The notes beneath the pieces were generated by a model. It saw only the letters and a program-made list of their open reading frames with translations, searched no databases and was not told the origin of the DNA. Shown piece by piece: positions 57,867 to 64,000 of a stretch of 64,000 nt of DNA. Within the stretch, counting starts at the first letter, position 1, and each line of letters starts with the position of its first letter. Source of the stretch: Clostridia bacterium (lineage in GTDB: Bacteria; Bacillota_A; Clostridia; Christensenellales; Aristaeellaceae). Made by a program: the position numbers and the translations under genes. Location of the stretch: positions 1-64,000 of the forward strand of contig JAFXSH010000069.1 of assembly GCA_017525805.1 (NCBI GenBank), written 5' to 3'.

Positions 57867-57915
57867 TTGACAAGCCGGTTTAACTGGTATAGAATATAGA
57901 CGCCAGTAAAAATGG
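57867..57915 (+). promoter_or_regulatory. Promoter and operators of the prophage 2 repressor
   Basis: TTGACA (57867), 17-base spacer, TAGAAT (57890). Operator CCGGTTTAACTGG lies at 57875-57887 in the spacer and CCAGTAAAAATGG at 57903-57915. One base of the palindrome differs from prophage 1. Confidence 0.85.
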
Positions 57916-57976
57916 CGTGAGATAAGTCCGATATCGATTCACGGCGCGAAGGAGCCCGTGGGTTGGGAGGTAGCGC

Positions 57977-58831
57977 ATGAAAAAGGGGTACAAGAACATT
58001 GCGGGACTGGAGAACCTGACCGTTGCCCAGATCAGACAGCGCAATCTGGAAACGTATGGCGAGAGCGTCAAGAAGTATCGGATGAAGGCGGGCATGACCG
58101 TCGATCAGCTGGCAGACATTCTCCAGATTTCCAAGAGCTCGGTTCGCAACTGGGAGTGCGGTGTGGCGCGCCCTGATCCTGAGTACCTCTACCGCATGTT
58201 CACCATTCTGGATGTGGAGCCCAACGAGTTCTTCGGCATCGGCGGCATCGGCACGCTGCTGACGACGAATGAACGGGCGCTACTGGGGCATTACCGTGCG
58301 CTGGATGCCGCGGGCAAAGAGGATCTGGAAAGCATCGCTGAGACGATGGTATCCAGGTCTGAGGTGCGCAGGCTGAAGACGATCTACGATAAGATCAATC
58401 CGGTGAAGGACATGGGCAGGGTGGTCGCCGCGGGCGACGGCGCCGATTGGGAGGACTACCCGGAAGAGGAAGCCGTGCTGCTGTATGATTCACCTATGGT
58501 CAGCCGTGCGGATGAGGTGTTCAAGGTCAACGGCGACAGTATGGAGCCCCAGTTCCACGATGGCGATTCCGTCCTGGTGGAATACTGCGAATCGGACGCG
58601 CTGTGTCCCGGCGACATCGGCGTCTTCATGGTACCGGGCCATGGCGGGGTCATTAAGCAGGTGGCCTGCGACAGACTGCATTCCCTCAATCCCAAGTTTG
58701 ACGATATCGTTCCCGACGATGACGGCGCGCGCGCTGTTGGGCGGGTGCTGTGCCGGGTGACAAAGGACATGGTTCCCACGCATGAAGAACGCATGCTGTA
58801 TGAGGATGCCGAGGCAATGTTCTCTGAGTAA
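57977..58831 (+). CDS. LexA-like repressor, prophage 2 copy
   Basis: 284 aa, with only scattered differences from 25187-26041 (for example KYRMKAGMT for KFRMKAGMT, PQFHDG for PLFHDG). The HTH, the VVAAGDG cleavage site, the catalytic Ser in GDSMEP and the Lys in GVIKQ are all kept. Two nearly equal repressors with nearly equal operators should cross-regulate and give mutual immunity. GGGAGG precedes the ATG. Confidence 0.92.
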   Translation: MKKGYKNIAGLENLTVAQIRQRNLETYGESVKKYRMKAGMTVDQLADILQISKSSVRNWECGVARPDPEYLYRMFTILDVEPNEFFGIGGIGTLLTTNERALLGHYRALDAAGKEDLESIAETMVSRSEVRRLKTIYDKINPVKDMGRVVAAGDGADWEDYPEEEAVLLYDSPMVSRADEVFKVNGDSMEPQFHDGDSVLVEYCESDALCPGDIGVFMVPGHGGVIKQVACDRLHSLNPKFDDIVPDDDGARAVGRVLCRVTKDMVPTHEERMLYEDAEAMFSE

Positions 58832-58935
58832 GTAATAGAAGGCGGCGCGTCCATAGATTCCCTTGACGGTCGCCTTCCTTTTTCCCCATTAAACCGAACA
58901 AATATTCCCTTTGAAACACCGGGAAACCGGGAGGT

Positions 58936-60354
58936 GTGTTTCGTATACCCAAAAAGGAGCAGCGGACGTATATCGCCATCGATATGAAGTCGTTTTATGC
59001 CTCGGTTGAATGCGTGTACCGGCACCTGGACCCGCTGAAGGCGAACCTCCTCGTGGCCGACGAGAGCCGGAGCGACCAGACGATCTGCCTGGCCGTGTCT
59101 CCTGCATTAAAGGCCAAGGGCGTCCCCAGCCGGCCGCGGCTGTTCGAGGCCAAGCAGGCTATCCAGCAGTGGGAACGGCAGCATCACGAGAAGATACCTT
59201 ATTTGATTGCCGTTCCCCGCATGGCGGAGTATGAGCGCGTGTCCGCTCAGATCTACGGCATTTGCACGCACTATGTCGCTCCCTGCGATATCCACGTGTA
59301 CAGCATAGACGAGAGTTTCATCGACTGCACACCGTACCTCCACTTTTACCGGGCGGAAGCGGAGAAAGCCAATGTTCACCCGGCGCACACCATGGCCATG
59401 ACCATCATTCGGGATGTTCTCAAGACCACGGGCATCACGGCGACGGTTGGGATCGGCACCAACCTGTACCTGGCCAAGGTCGCTATGGACATCGTGGCCA
59501 AGAAGAAAGCTCCGGACGCAGACGGTGTGCGCATCGCGGAGCTCAACGAGGACAGCTATAAATATCTCCTGTGGGATCATACTCCGCTGACGGACTTTTG
59601 GATGCTGGGGCCAGGGAAAGCCCGGCGATTGCAAAAGGCGTACCTCTTTACCATGGGCGACGTGGCCGCCAAGAGCCAGTATGATATGGAGTGGTTCTAT
59701 AAGAACTTCGGCGTGGACGCGGAGATTCTGGTGGATCACGCCTGGGGCGTTGAGCCGGTGACGATGAAGGATATAAAGGGCTACCGCAGCGACAACCACA
59801 GCCTCTCCAACGGTCAGGTGCTCCCGAGACCCTACCACTACGAGGAGGCGCGGAACGTGCTGCGGGAGATGATCGAGGCGCTGGCCTACGATATGTTCAA
59901 GAAGAACATTGTGTCCCAGGTGTTCACCTGGTGGGTGAGCTACGACTACAAGAGCCTGAAGGAAGTGCCGGACTATACCGGACCGGTAGCCATAGACTTT
60001 TATGGGCGGCTGCATCCGGCGCATGACAACGGGACCGTCCGAACTGCGCTGCCCACCAATAGCCCGGAGATGATCGCTTCCGCCATCCTTCGCCAGTTCG
60101 ATGCCCTGGTTGACAACCGGCTCCTGTTTCGCAGACTGGGGGTGTGCGCCAACACGGTGAAGGACGACGACGGCGTCTTTCAGTTGGATATGTTCACCGA
60201 CTACAAGGCGCTGGAGAAGGAAAAGCGCATCCAGGCGGCCATGATGGAGGTGCGGGGACGCTATGGCGCCAACGCTATCCTGAAAGGGAACAATTTCATC
60301 GAAGGCGCGACCATGCGGGAACGCAACGAGCAGATCGGCGGACACCGCGCGTAA
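58936..60354 (+). CDS. Y-family polymerase, prophage 2 copy with damaged start
   Basis: Full-length coding region with YIAIDMKSFYASVE, YSIDESFID and LGPGKARRLQKAY. The codon that is ATG in prophage 1 (26156) is ATA here (58945). The remaining upstream GTG 58936 lies one base after GGAGG, too close for good initiation. The catalytic part is otherwise intact, so expression is probably weak or lost rather than the enzyme being destroyed. Confidence 0.85.
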   Translation: MFRIPKKEQRTYIAIDMKSFYASVECVYRHLDPLKANLLVADESRSDQTICLAVSPALKAKGVPSRPRLFEAKQAIQQWERQHHEKIPYLIAVPRMAEYERVSAQIYGICTHYVAPCDIHVYSIDESFIDCTPYLHFYRAEAEKANVHPAHTMAMTIIRDVLKTTGITATVGIGTNLYLAKVAMDIVAKKKAPDADGVRIAELNEDSYKYLLWDHTPLTDFWMLGPGKARRLQKAYLFTMGDVAAKSQYDMEWFYKNFGVDAEILVDHAWGVEPVTMKDIKGYRSDNHSLSNGQVLPRPYHYEEARNVLREMIEALAYDMFKKNIVSQVFTWWVSYDYKSLKEVPDYTGPVAIDFYGRLHPAHDNGTVRTALPTNSPEMIASAILRQFDALVDNRLLFRRLGVCANTVKDDDGVFQLDMFTDYKALEKEKRIQAAMMEVRGRYGANAILKGNNFIEGATMRERNEQIGGHRA

Positions 60355-60366
60355 GGAGGGATAATA

Positions 60367-60816
60367 ATGCAGACCGTAGGTTATATGCCAATGCCAGCGG
60401 ACTTTCGGTACAAGGCCATCTATGATCGGGGCAAGCCCAGCCTGCCCAAGAAACATCCTATGATGGATACGGGCCATCGGGCGAAGATATTCGCGCCCTT
60501 TGATGCGCTGCGGGGCTTCAACTTTGCGATCATGAGCAAGGAAGTGCCCTATGTGCCCAAGCGCATTCTGGAAGAAGAGGAGCAGGCCGAACTGAACAGG
60601 CGCTTCACCATCCTGCATAACCTGACCTTCAATGGCCGGATGGCGAGGGTGAACAGACCGGTGGCCACCATCACCTATTATGTGCCCTGCGCGGACCGCA
60701 ATCATGAAGCCTACGGCTGGAAGGGCACCTATACCACGATCAAGGACATCGTGTGGAACGTTGACTTCGTGAACATGACCGTGCTCGTCGGGAAAACGCG
60801 CGTCTGCTTGTTCTGA
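60367..60816 (+). pseudogene. YolD-like gene, C-terminally truncated
   Basis: Codons 1 to about 143 match 27575-28087 (MQTVGYMPMPADFRYKAIYD onward) up to NMTVLVGKTR. The last residues VCLF come from recombinase sequence in another frame. The SLOG gene, the 28803-type gene and two and a half recombinases are missing between this point and the next fragment. Confidence 0.88.
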
Positions 60817-61355
60817 AAAATGAAGCCTATGTAGGTGACCGCCATCTTCAGAAAACCGCACCTCAGAATTACCTGACAAAGAAGCCAGATCCCAATGAAG
60901 CCTACGAGAGTAAGTATATCTACAACGACCATGAAGGCATAATTTCTCCGGCAATCTGGGATGCGGTGCAGGATCGGATGAAGAGGACAGAGGCTGAAAA
61001 GGCTAAAGGATTAAGCAACCGAAGCACGGCGCATTTTCTGTATGGGAAAGTGTTCTGTGCTGAGTGCGGAGAACCATACCGGCGCTTTACAGCCAAGCGT
61101 GTCTCTGGATACTACAAAACTTGGAGGTGCAGGGGGCGTGTGAAAACTGGCGAATGCGGATGCCGACATGTCAATGAAGTCGACCTTTTGCACGAGATTT
61201 CAGACGAGCTGGGCTGGACTTGGCAAGGGGAAGATAACTTTGATGTCTGGGCTTTTATGGAGGGTGTAGACAAGGTGCTGGTCAGCAAGACTGGCGTTGA
61301 GATCGTCGCGGCGGGAAGGGCAGATTATGATGAGCAGGCCAAAGCTACAGCATGA
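60801..61355 (+). pseudogene. C-terminal half of a serine recombinase 3 relative
   Basis: From LKNEAYVGDRHLQKTAPQNYLTKKPDPNEAYESKYIYNDHEG to the zinc ribbon (FCAECGEPYRRF...WRCRGRVKTGECGCRHV) and end ADYDEQAKATA. The catalytic domain is absent. The joint with YolD is near 60800-60810. Confidence 0.9.
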
Positions 61356-61370
61356 TTCGGAGGATGGGAT

Positions 61371-61514
61371 ATGAAGGAAGCTGATATAACGATGATCATG
61401 CACTTCGCGGAACTCATCACCAAGGAAGGCATTCCGCCTCGGTTGCAGGAGCTTCAGTTTGCAGCCCTGCGAGAGCTGCAGGCACAGCTTCAGTATTCAG
61501 CGGCAGATACTTAA
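61371..61514 (+). CDS. Small recombinase-linked protein, prophage 2 copy (47 aa)
   Basis: GGAGGA precedes ATG 61371. MKEADITMIMHFAELITKEG and IPPRLQELQFAALRELQAQLQY nearly match 33904-34092; the C terminus is shorter. Too short for most gene callers but conserved between the two prophages. Confidence 0.65.
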   Translation: MKEADITMIMHFAELITKEGIPPRLQELQFAALRELQAQLQYSAADT

Positions 61515-61537
61515 CTCCCTCGGCACCTAATAATTGC

Positions 61538-61566
61538 GCGGTGGCTTCGGCTGCCGCTTTTTCTTT
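61538..61566 (+). terminator. Terminator at the right end of prophage 2
   Basis: GCGGTGGC / GCTGCCGC stem, TTCG loop, T-run. Homologue of 34915-34942. Confidence 0.85.
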
Positions 61567-61585
61567 TGGGAAAACTTGAAATACG

Positions 61586-61614
61586 TTGATGTTTCGGGGC
61601 TTTTGTGGTAAAAT
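61586..61614 (+). promoter_or_regulatory. Promoter of the Rpn-type gene
   Basis: TTGATG, 17-base spacer, TAAAAT, 28 bases before the start codon. Confidence 0.65.
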
Positions 61615-61642
61615 AAGTTTGGAAGTGTAGGAGGTGGATCAA

Positions 61643-62482
61643 ATGCCTGAAGCAAATCGAGAGTACAAGGATAGGCTGTTTAAGTTCATTTTCGGCAATC
61701 CGCAAAATCGAGCTTGGACACTGAGCCTTTACAACGCAGTCAACGGGACAACCTACACGGATGCTGAGAGCATAAGGCTTACAACAATTGAAGATGCTGT
61801 CTACATGAACATGAAAAACGACGTTTCGTTCCTTGTGGCCAACATCATGAACTTCTACGAGCAACAGTCGACGTTTAATCCCAACATGCCGATGCGATTC
61901 CTGATTTATGCAGGAATGGTTTACGCTAAGTACATTGAGCAAAGTGACTCATACCATCAGTACAGCTCTTCTCAACAGAAAGCGCCGACCCCCAAGTGTA
62001 TCTGTTTTTACAACGGCAAACAGGATAAGGAAGACAAGGTTATTTTGAGCCTGAAAGATGCATTTGATGAAGAAGCTGATATTGAAGTCAAGGTTACCAT
62101 GCTCAACATCAACTATGGTAGAAACAGAGAATTGCTGGATGCCTGTGAGCCACTTAAAGAGTATTCCTGGTTTGTCGCTACAGTAAATGAAAGTCAGAAA
62201 GAATTGAACAATCTGGAAGCAGCGGTGGATGAAGCAATTGACAAGATGCCGGATGACTGCCAAATCAAAGCGTTTCTCATTGAGAACCGAGCGGAGGTGA
62301 AACGTATGTGCATTACTGAGTACAATGAAGCAAGAACCAGAGCAGAAGATCGTGAAGAAGGCGGTTTTGCCATGCTTGTTAGCCTCGTAAGAAAGGGACT
62401 CCTTTCTGAAGACAAAGCAGCTGTTGAAGCCAACATGACAGTAGCGGAGTTCCGACAGAAGTCAGCCCTCGTGACTGCGTAA
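61643..62482 (+). CDS. Rpn/YhgA-like PD-(D/E)XK nuclease family protein
   Basis: 279 aa. The N-terminal REYKDRLFKFIFGNPQNRAWTLSLYNAVNGTTYTD (residues 6-40) and DVSFLVANIMNFYEQQSTFNPNMPMRFLIYAGMVYAKYI (about 60-98) are the hallmarks of Rpn-type recombination-promoting nucleases, often called 'PD-(D/E)XK nuclease family transposase'. The conserved Glu-x-Gln appears in YEQQST. The C-terminal helices (NEARTRAEDREEGGFAMLVSLVRKGLLSEDKAAVEANMTVAEF) are the usual tail. ATG 61643 sits eight bases after AGGAGG. These genes spread within genomes and may act in phage defence. Confidence 0.85.
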   Translation: MPEANREYKDRLFKFIFGNPQNRAWTLSLYNAVNGTTYTDAESIRLTTIEDAVYMNMKNDVSFLVANIMNFYEQQSTFNPNMPMRFLIYAGMVYAKYIEQSDSYHQYSSSQQKAPTPKCICFYNGKQDKEDKVILSLKDAFDEEADIEVKVTMLNINYGRNRELLDACEPLKEYSWFVATVNESQKELNNLEAAVDEAIDKMPDDCQIKAFLIENRAEVKRMCITEYNEARTRAEDREEGGFAMLVSLVRKGLLSEDKAAVEANMTVAEFRQKSALVTA

Positions 62483-62517
62483 CATGTCTATGGTTAACTG
62501 ACCAAGGGAAAAGCGAT

Positions 62518-62715
62518 ATGTGTGAAAAAGTAGATAGCCTGATTAAGCAGACAAGAATGTTTGACCTTTTCGGTTATGTACAGAGAGGAACAATGACCAT
62601 CAAGAACGCGGCATTGGAGGCAAGCCTTCCAACAAAAGAGTTCAAAGCAGAAATGCTGAAATATGGTTATACTCTCCCGACCAGGACCAGAAAACCTGCT
62701 CAATCGGTTCAATAA
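62518..62715 (+). CDS. Small protein after the Rpn gene (65 aa)
   Basis: MCEKVDSLIKQTRMFDLFGYVQRGTMTIKNAALEASLPTKEFKAEMLKYGY: the second half repeats the 'low-level repeated activation of a helix' pattern of the Rpn tail (NMTVAEFRQKS), so it may be a split-off C-terminal element of such a nuclease. AAGGGAAAAG lies upstream. It ends just before hairpin copy D. Confidence 0.5.
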   Translation: MCEKVDSLIKQTRMFDLFGYVQRGTMTIKNAALEASLPTKEFKAEMLKYGYTLPTRTRKPAQSVQ

Positions 62716-62726
62716 GGGAGCGAAAA

Positions 62727-62787
62727 GCCCTGGTACGTTTCCAGCTTTGTCAACCGCGACAGTCTGGGATGGGTACTAGGGCTTTTT
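62727..62787 (+). repeat. Nested-hairpin terminator-like element, copy D
   Basis: Outer stem GCCCTGGTAC / GTACTAGGGC (one G-T pair), inner TTGTC / GACAG region, then TTTTT. It ends where the XRE gene on the minus strand ends. Confidence 0.8.
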
Positions 62788-63038
62788 CAGTCTTCGGAAC
62801 CTTCCTCGAATGAATAGTCGTTCAGCTCTTTAAAGTCCAGAAACTCGGACAGGGTCATGTTGAAGGCGATGGCCAGCTTGTGGAGCGTCCGCACACGGGG
62901 ATTCTTGGTAAGCCCGCGCACGATGTTGTCCAGGGTGGATTGCCGAACATCACTCATGGTGGCCAGTTTGTTAATGGCGATCCCGCGCTCGGCGCACAGC
63001 TGGCGAATGCGACGAATATAAATGTCATTGTACTCCAT
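62787..63038 (-). CDS. XRE-family HTH regulator (83 aa)
   Basis: HTH over most of the protein (IRRIRQLCAERGIAINKLATMSDVRQSTLDNIVRGLTKNPRVRTLHKLAIAFNMTLSEFL). The C-terminal tail is acidic (YSFEEGSED). Three evenly spaced palindromes lie upstream of the start, so autorepression with co-operative binding is likely. Confidence 0.85.
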   Translation of the reverse strand: MEYNDIYIRRIRQLCAERGIAINKLATMSDVRQSTLDNIVRGLTKNPRVRTLHKLAIAFNMTLSEFLDFKELNDYSFEEGSED

Positions 63039-63061
63039 ACGATCACCCTTATGATGAACTT

Positions 63062-63171
63062 ACCCGTTTATGGGTTGTATCCATGATAAGGGCTTTTCAT
63101 GCAGCATCTACCCGTATACGGGTTGACTTTCCGCTGATTATTTTGTATTCTAACATTACCCGTATGCGGGT
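63062..63171. promoter_or_regulatory. Three palindromic operators spaced 48 bp
   Basis: ACCCGTTTATGGGT (63062), ACCCGTATACGGGT (63110) and ACCCGTATGCGGGT (63158). The start-to-start distance is 48 bp in both cases. The middle site is a perfect palindrome. Confidence 0.8.
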
Positions 63172-63238
63172 TAATCATGCGGATACAAAAGCGAGGCGGA
63201 TAAAATGGGAGAAGAGTTAGGGTAATAAAGTAGGTATT

Positions 63239-63381
63239 GTGGTGACTGTTTTGCGCAACCACAAGATATTGTGGTTTTGGAGCAACCGTAGCACCAGGGT
63301 CAAGGGCGGTTCATTGGCAACAAATTCTTCACTGCCCGGGCGCACAAAAATAAAGCCTGTTTAGCGGCCAAAAACAAGGAA
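63239..63381 (-). pseudogene. Fragment of the same dispersed gene as 47768-48025
   Basis: On the minus strand FIFVRPGSEEFVANEPPLTL and NHNILW can be read. The frame is not intact. Confidence 0.5.
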
Positions 63382-63768
63382 ATGTTGGGCTTATTGCACA
63401 AAAAGCGAAAACGCATGGGGCTAAACCAGATTGACTTCGGAAATCTGATAGGCAAACCCGGACCCTATATATCGAATCTCGAAAGCGGTCAGCGCGGTGT
63501 TTCCGATGCCGTATGGGACAAAGTTAGCAAATTGGACGAGACGGCCATTCATAGGGAGAAAAACCAGAAGAAGACCAAGCCGAAGGGTTGTGGTTTGATA
63601 AAAGAAAACATAACCGCACTCCGAACCTTCCTTGGCCTTTCCCAAGAGGAGTTTGCTTTCTCTATCTCTCGCTCATCAGGTTTTATCAGCAGTCTTGATA
63701 CCGGAAGATCTAATGCAAGCCAGGAAACGATTGATAGAATTTGTAGTGTATCACCCTTCATAGCATAA
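63382..63768 (+). CDS. Regulator with two tandem HTH domains (128 aa)
   Basis: First HTH: LLHKKRKRMGLNQIDFGNLIGKPGPYISNLESGQRGVSD (residues 4-42). Second: ENITALRTFLGLSQEEFAFSISRSSGFISSLDTGRSNASQETIDRICS (near 76-123). A basic linker rich in Lys joins them. Two XRE units in one short chain are uncommon and may read two half-sites without dimerisation. ATG 63382 has AAGGAA upstream; its first bases abut the relic above. Confidence 0.75.
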   Translation: MLGLLHKKRKRMGLNQIDFGNLIGKPGPYISNLESGQRGVSDAVWDKVSKLDETAIHREKNQKKTKPKGCGLIKENITALRTFLGLSQEEFAFSISRSSGFISSLDTGRSNASQETIDRICSVSPFIA

Positions 63769-63805
63769 CAGTTATACTGAGAATAGTATAAAAACCGAGT
63801 TTGAG

Positions 63806-63833
63806 CCGCAGGAAAATTTTCTGCGGTTTTTTT
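63806..63833 (+). terminator. Terminator of the tandem-HTH gene
   Basis: CCGCAG / CTGCGG stem with a nine-base loop and a seven-T run. Confidence 0.85.
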
Positions 63834-63844
63834 ATTTTTGGGTC

Positions 63845-63889
63845 TTGCATTTTGGATTGTCTTAGTGTATTATGTACATAGTTCACTAA
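63845..63889 (+). promoter_or_regulatory. Promoter and operator of the GntR-type gene
   Basis: TTGCAT, 17-base spacer, TATTAT (63868-63873). An inverted repeat TTAGTG...CACTAA (63862-63889) covers the -10, the shape of GntR/YtrA operators. Confidence 0.7.
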
Positions 63890-63914
63890 AACACTCAGGA
63901 AGGAGGGGGGACGG

Positions 63915-64000
63915 ATGCAGTACGATCCCATGCGGCCCATCTGGCTGCAGGTGATGGGAGAAATCGAAACGTCCATCGCCGCCGGGGCGCGGCAGCCGGG
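63915..64000 (+). CDS. GntR-family regulator, 5' end only
   Basis: AAGGAGGGG and ATG 63915 open MQYDPMRPIWLQVMGEIETS and IAAGARQPG, the start of a GntR (YtrA subgroup) winged HTH: the first helix in WLQVMGEIETSIAAG and the 'QPG' before the DNA-binding helices. The window ends here. The operator overlapping its promoter suggests autorepression. In this subgroup the next genes are usually an ABC transporter, which cannot be checked. Confidence 0.8.
   Translation, partial: MQYDPMRPIWLQVMGEIETSIAAGARQP

Noticed and set aside
59107..60954. 615-codon minus-strand open frame
   Set aside because: Antisense to the Y-polymerase and YolD; a similar but shorter shadow lies at the prophage 1 copy.
1..64000. 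tRNA, rRNA, retron or diversity-generating retroelement
   Set aside because: No cloverleaf with a conserved T-arm, no rRNA signature and no reverse transcriptase motif (YxDD) was found by eye; a covariance-model scan would settle the tRNA question.

Overview
The window looks like a low-to-mid GC Firmicute of the class Clostridia (gut or rumen type). The reasons are strong AGGAGG-type ribosome sites, clostridial prophage families (DUF2800, DUF2815, VapE, SNF2 helicase, VRR-NUC, DUF1492, P27 terminase), large serine recombinases, and an ECF sigma/anti-sigma pair. Almost everything is mobile or accessory DNA. No rRNA, tRNA or CRISPR array was recognised.

Region 1 (1-7.7 kb) is GC-rich. It has a plus-strand run of small genes around an amidoligase, a class II glutamine amidotransferase and a gamma-glutamylcyclotransferase-like enzyme, then a minus-strand block with a clostridial 'virulence-related' protein and a phage-type S-adenosylmethionine synthetase. 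An 11-bp motif, GCTTTSAAATC, recurs at least 12 times here, always on the plus strand.

Region 2 (7.8-24.9 kb, minus strand) is the early/replication operon of prophage 1. In transcription order it carries an ImmA-like metallopeptidase, two small genes, DUF2800, DUF2815, a PolA-type polymerase, DUF3846, VapE, SNF2 helicase, VRR-NUC, a ParB-like stub and a DUF1492 late regulator. Plus-strand cargo interrupts it: a RelB/RelE-type pair, a HEPN/MNT pair and a DUF4143 ATPase.

Region 3 (25.0-34.9 kb, plus strand) is divergent from region 2. It holds a LexA-like repressor, a Y-family polymerase, YolD and SLOG proteins, a 'virulence-related' paralogue and three overlapping large serine recombinases. 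The divergent promoters have repressor-type palindromes inside their spacers.

Region 4 (35-48 kb) is a mosaic: a GNAT protein pair, an ECF sigma/anti-sigma/secreted protein operon, several HTH regulators, a RepA-like ATPase, a large serine recombinase followed by two free-standing proteins resembling its own C-terminal domain, a LysR regulator flanked by direct repeats, and many gene relics.

Region 5 (48-61.6 kb) is prophage 2, a rearranged relative of prophage 1. It shows deletion fusions (terminase/capsid, ParB-like/terminase small subunit, metallopeptidase/DUF2800, YolD/recombinase), a 2.07-kb inversion between VapE and DUF2815, and a polymerase relic that keeps the C-terminal end of an intein. 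Region 6 (61.6-64 kb) has an Rpn-type nuclease, HTH regulators with a three-operator array, and the start of a GntR-family gene.
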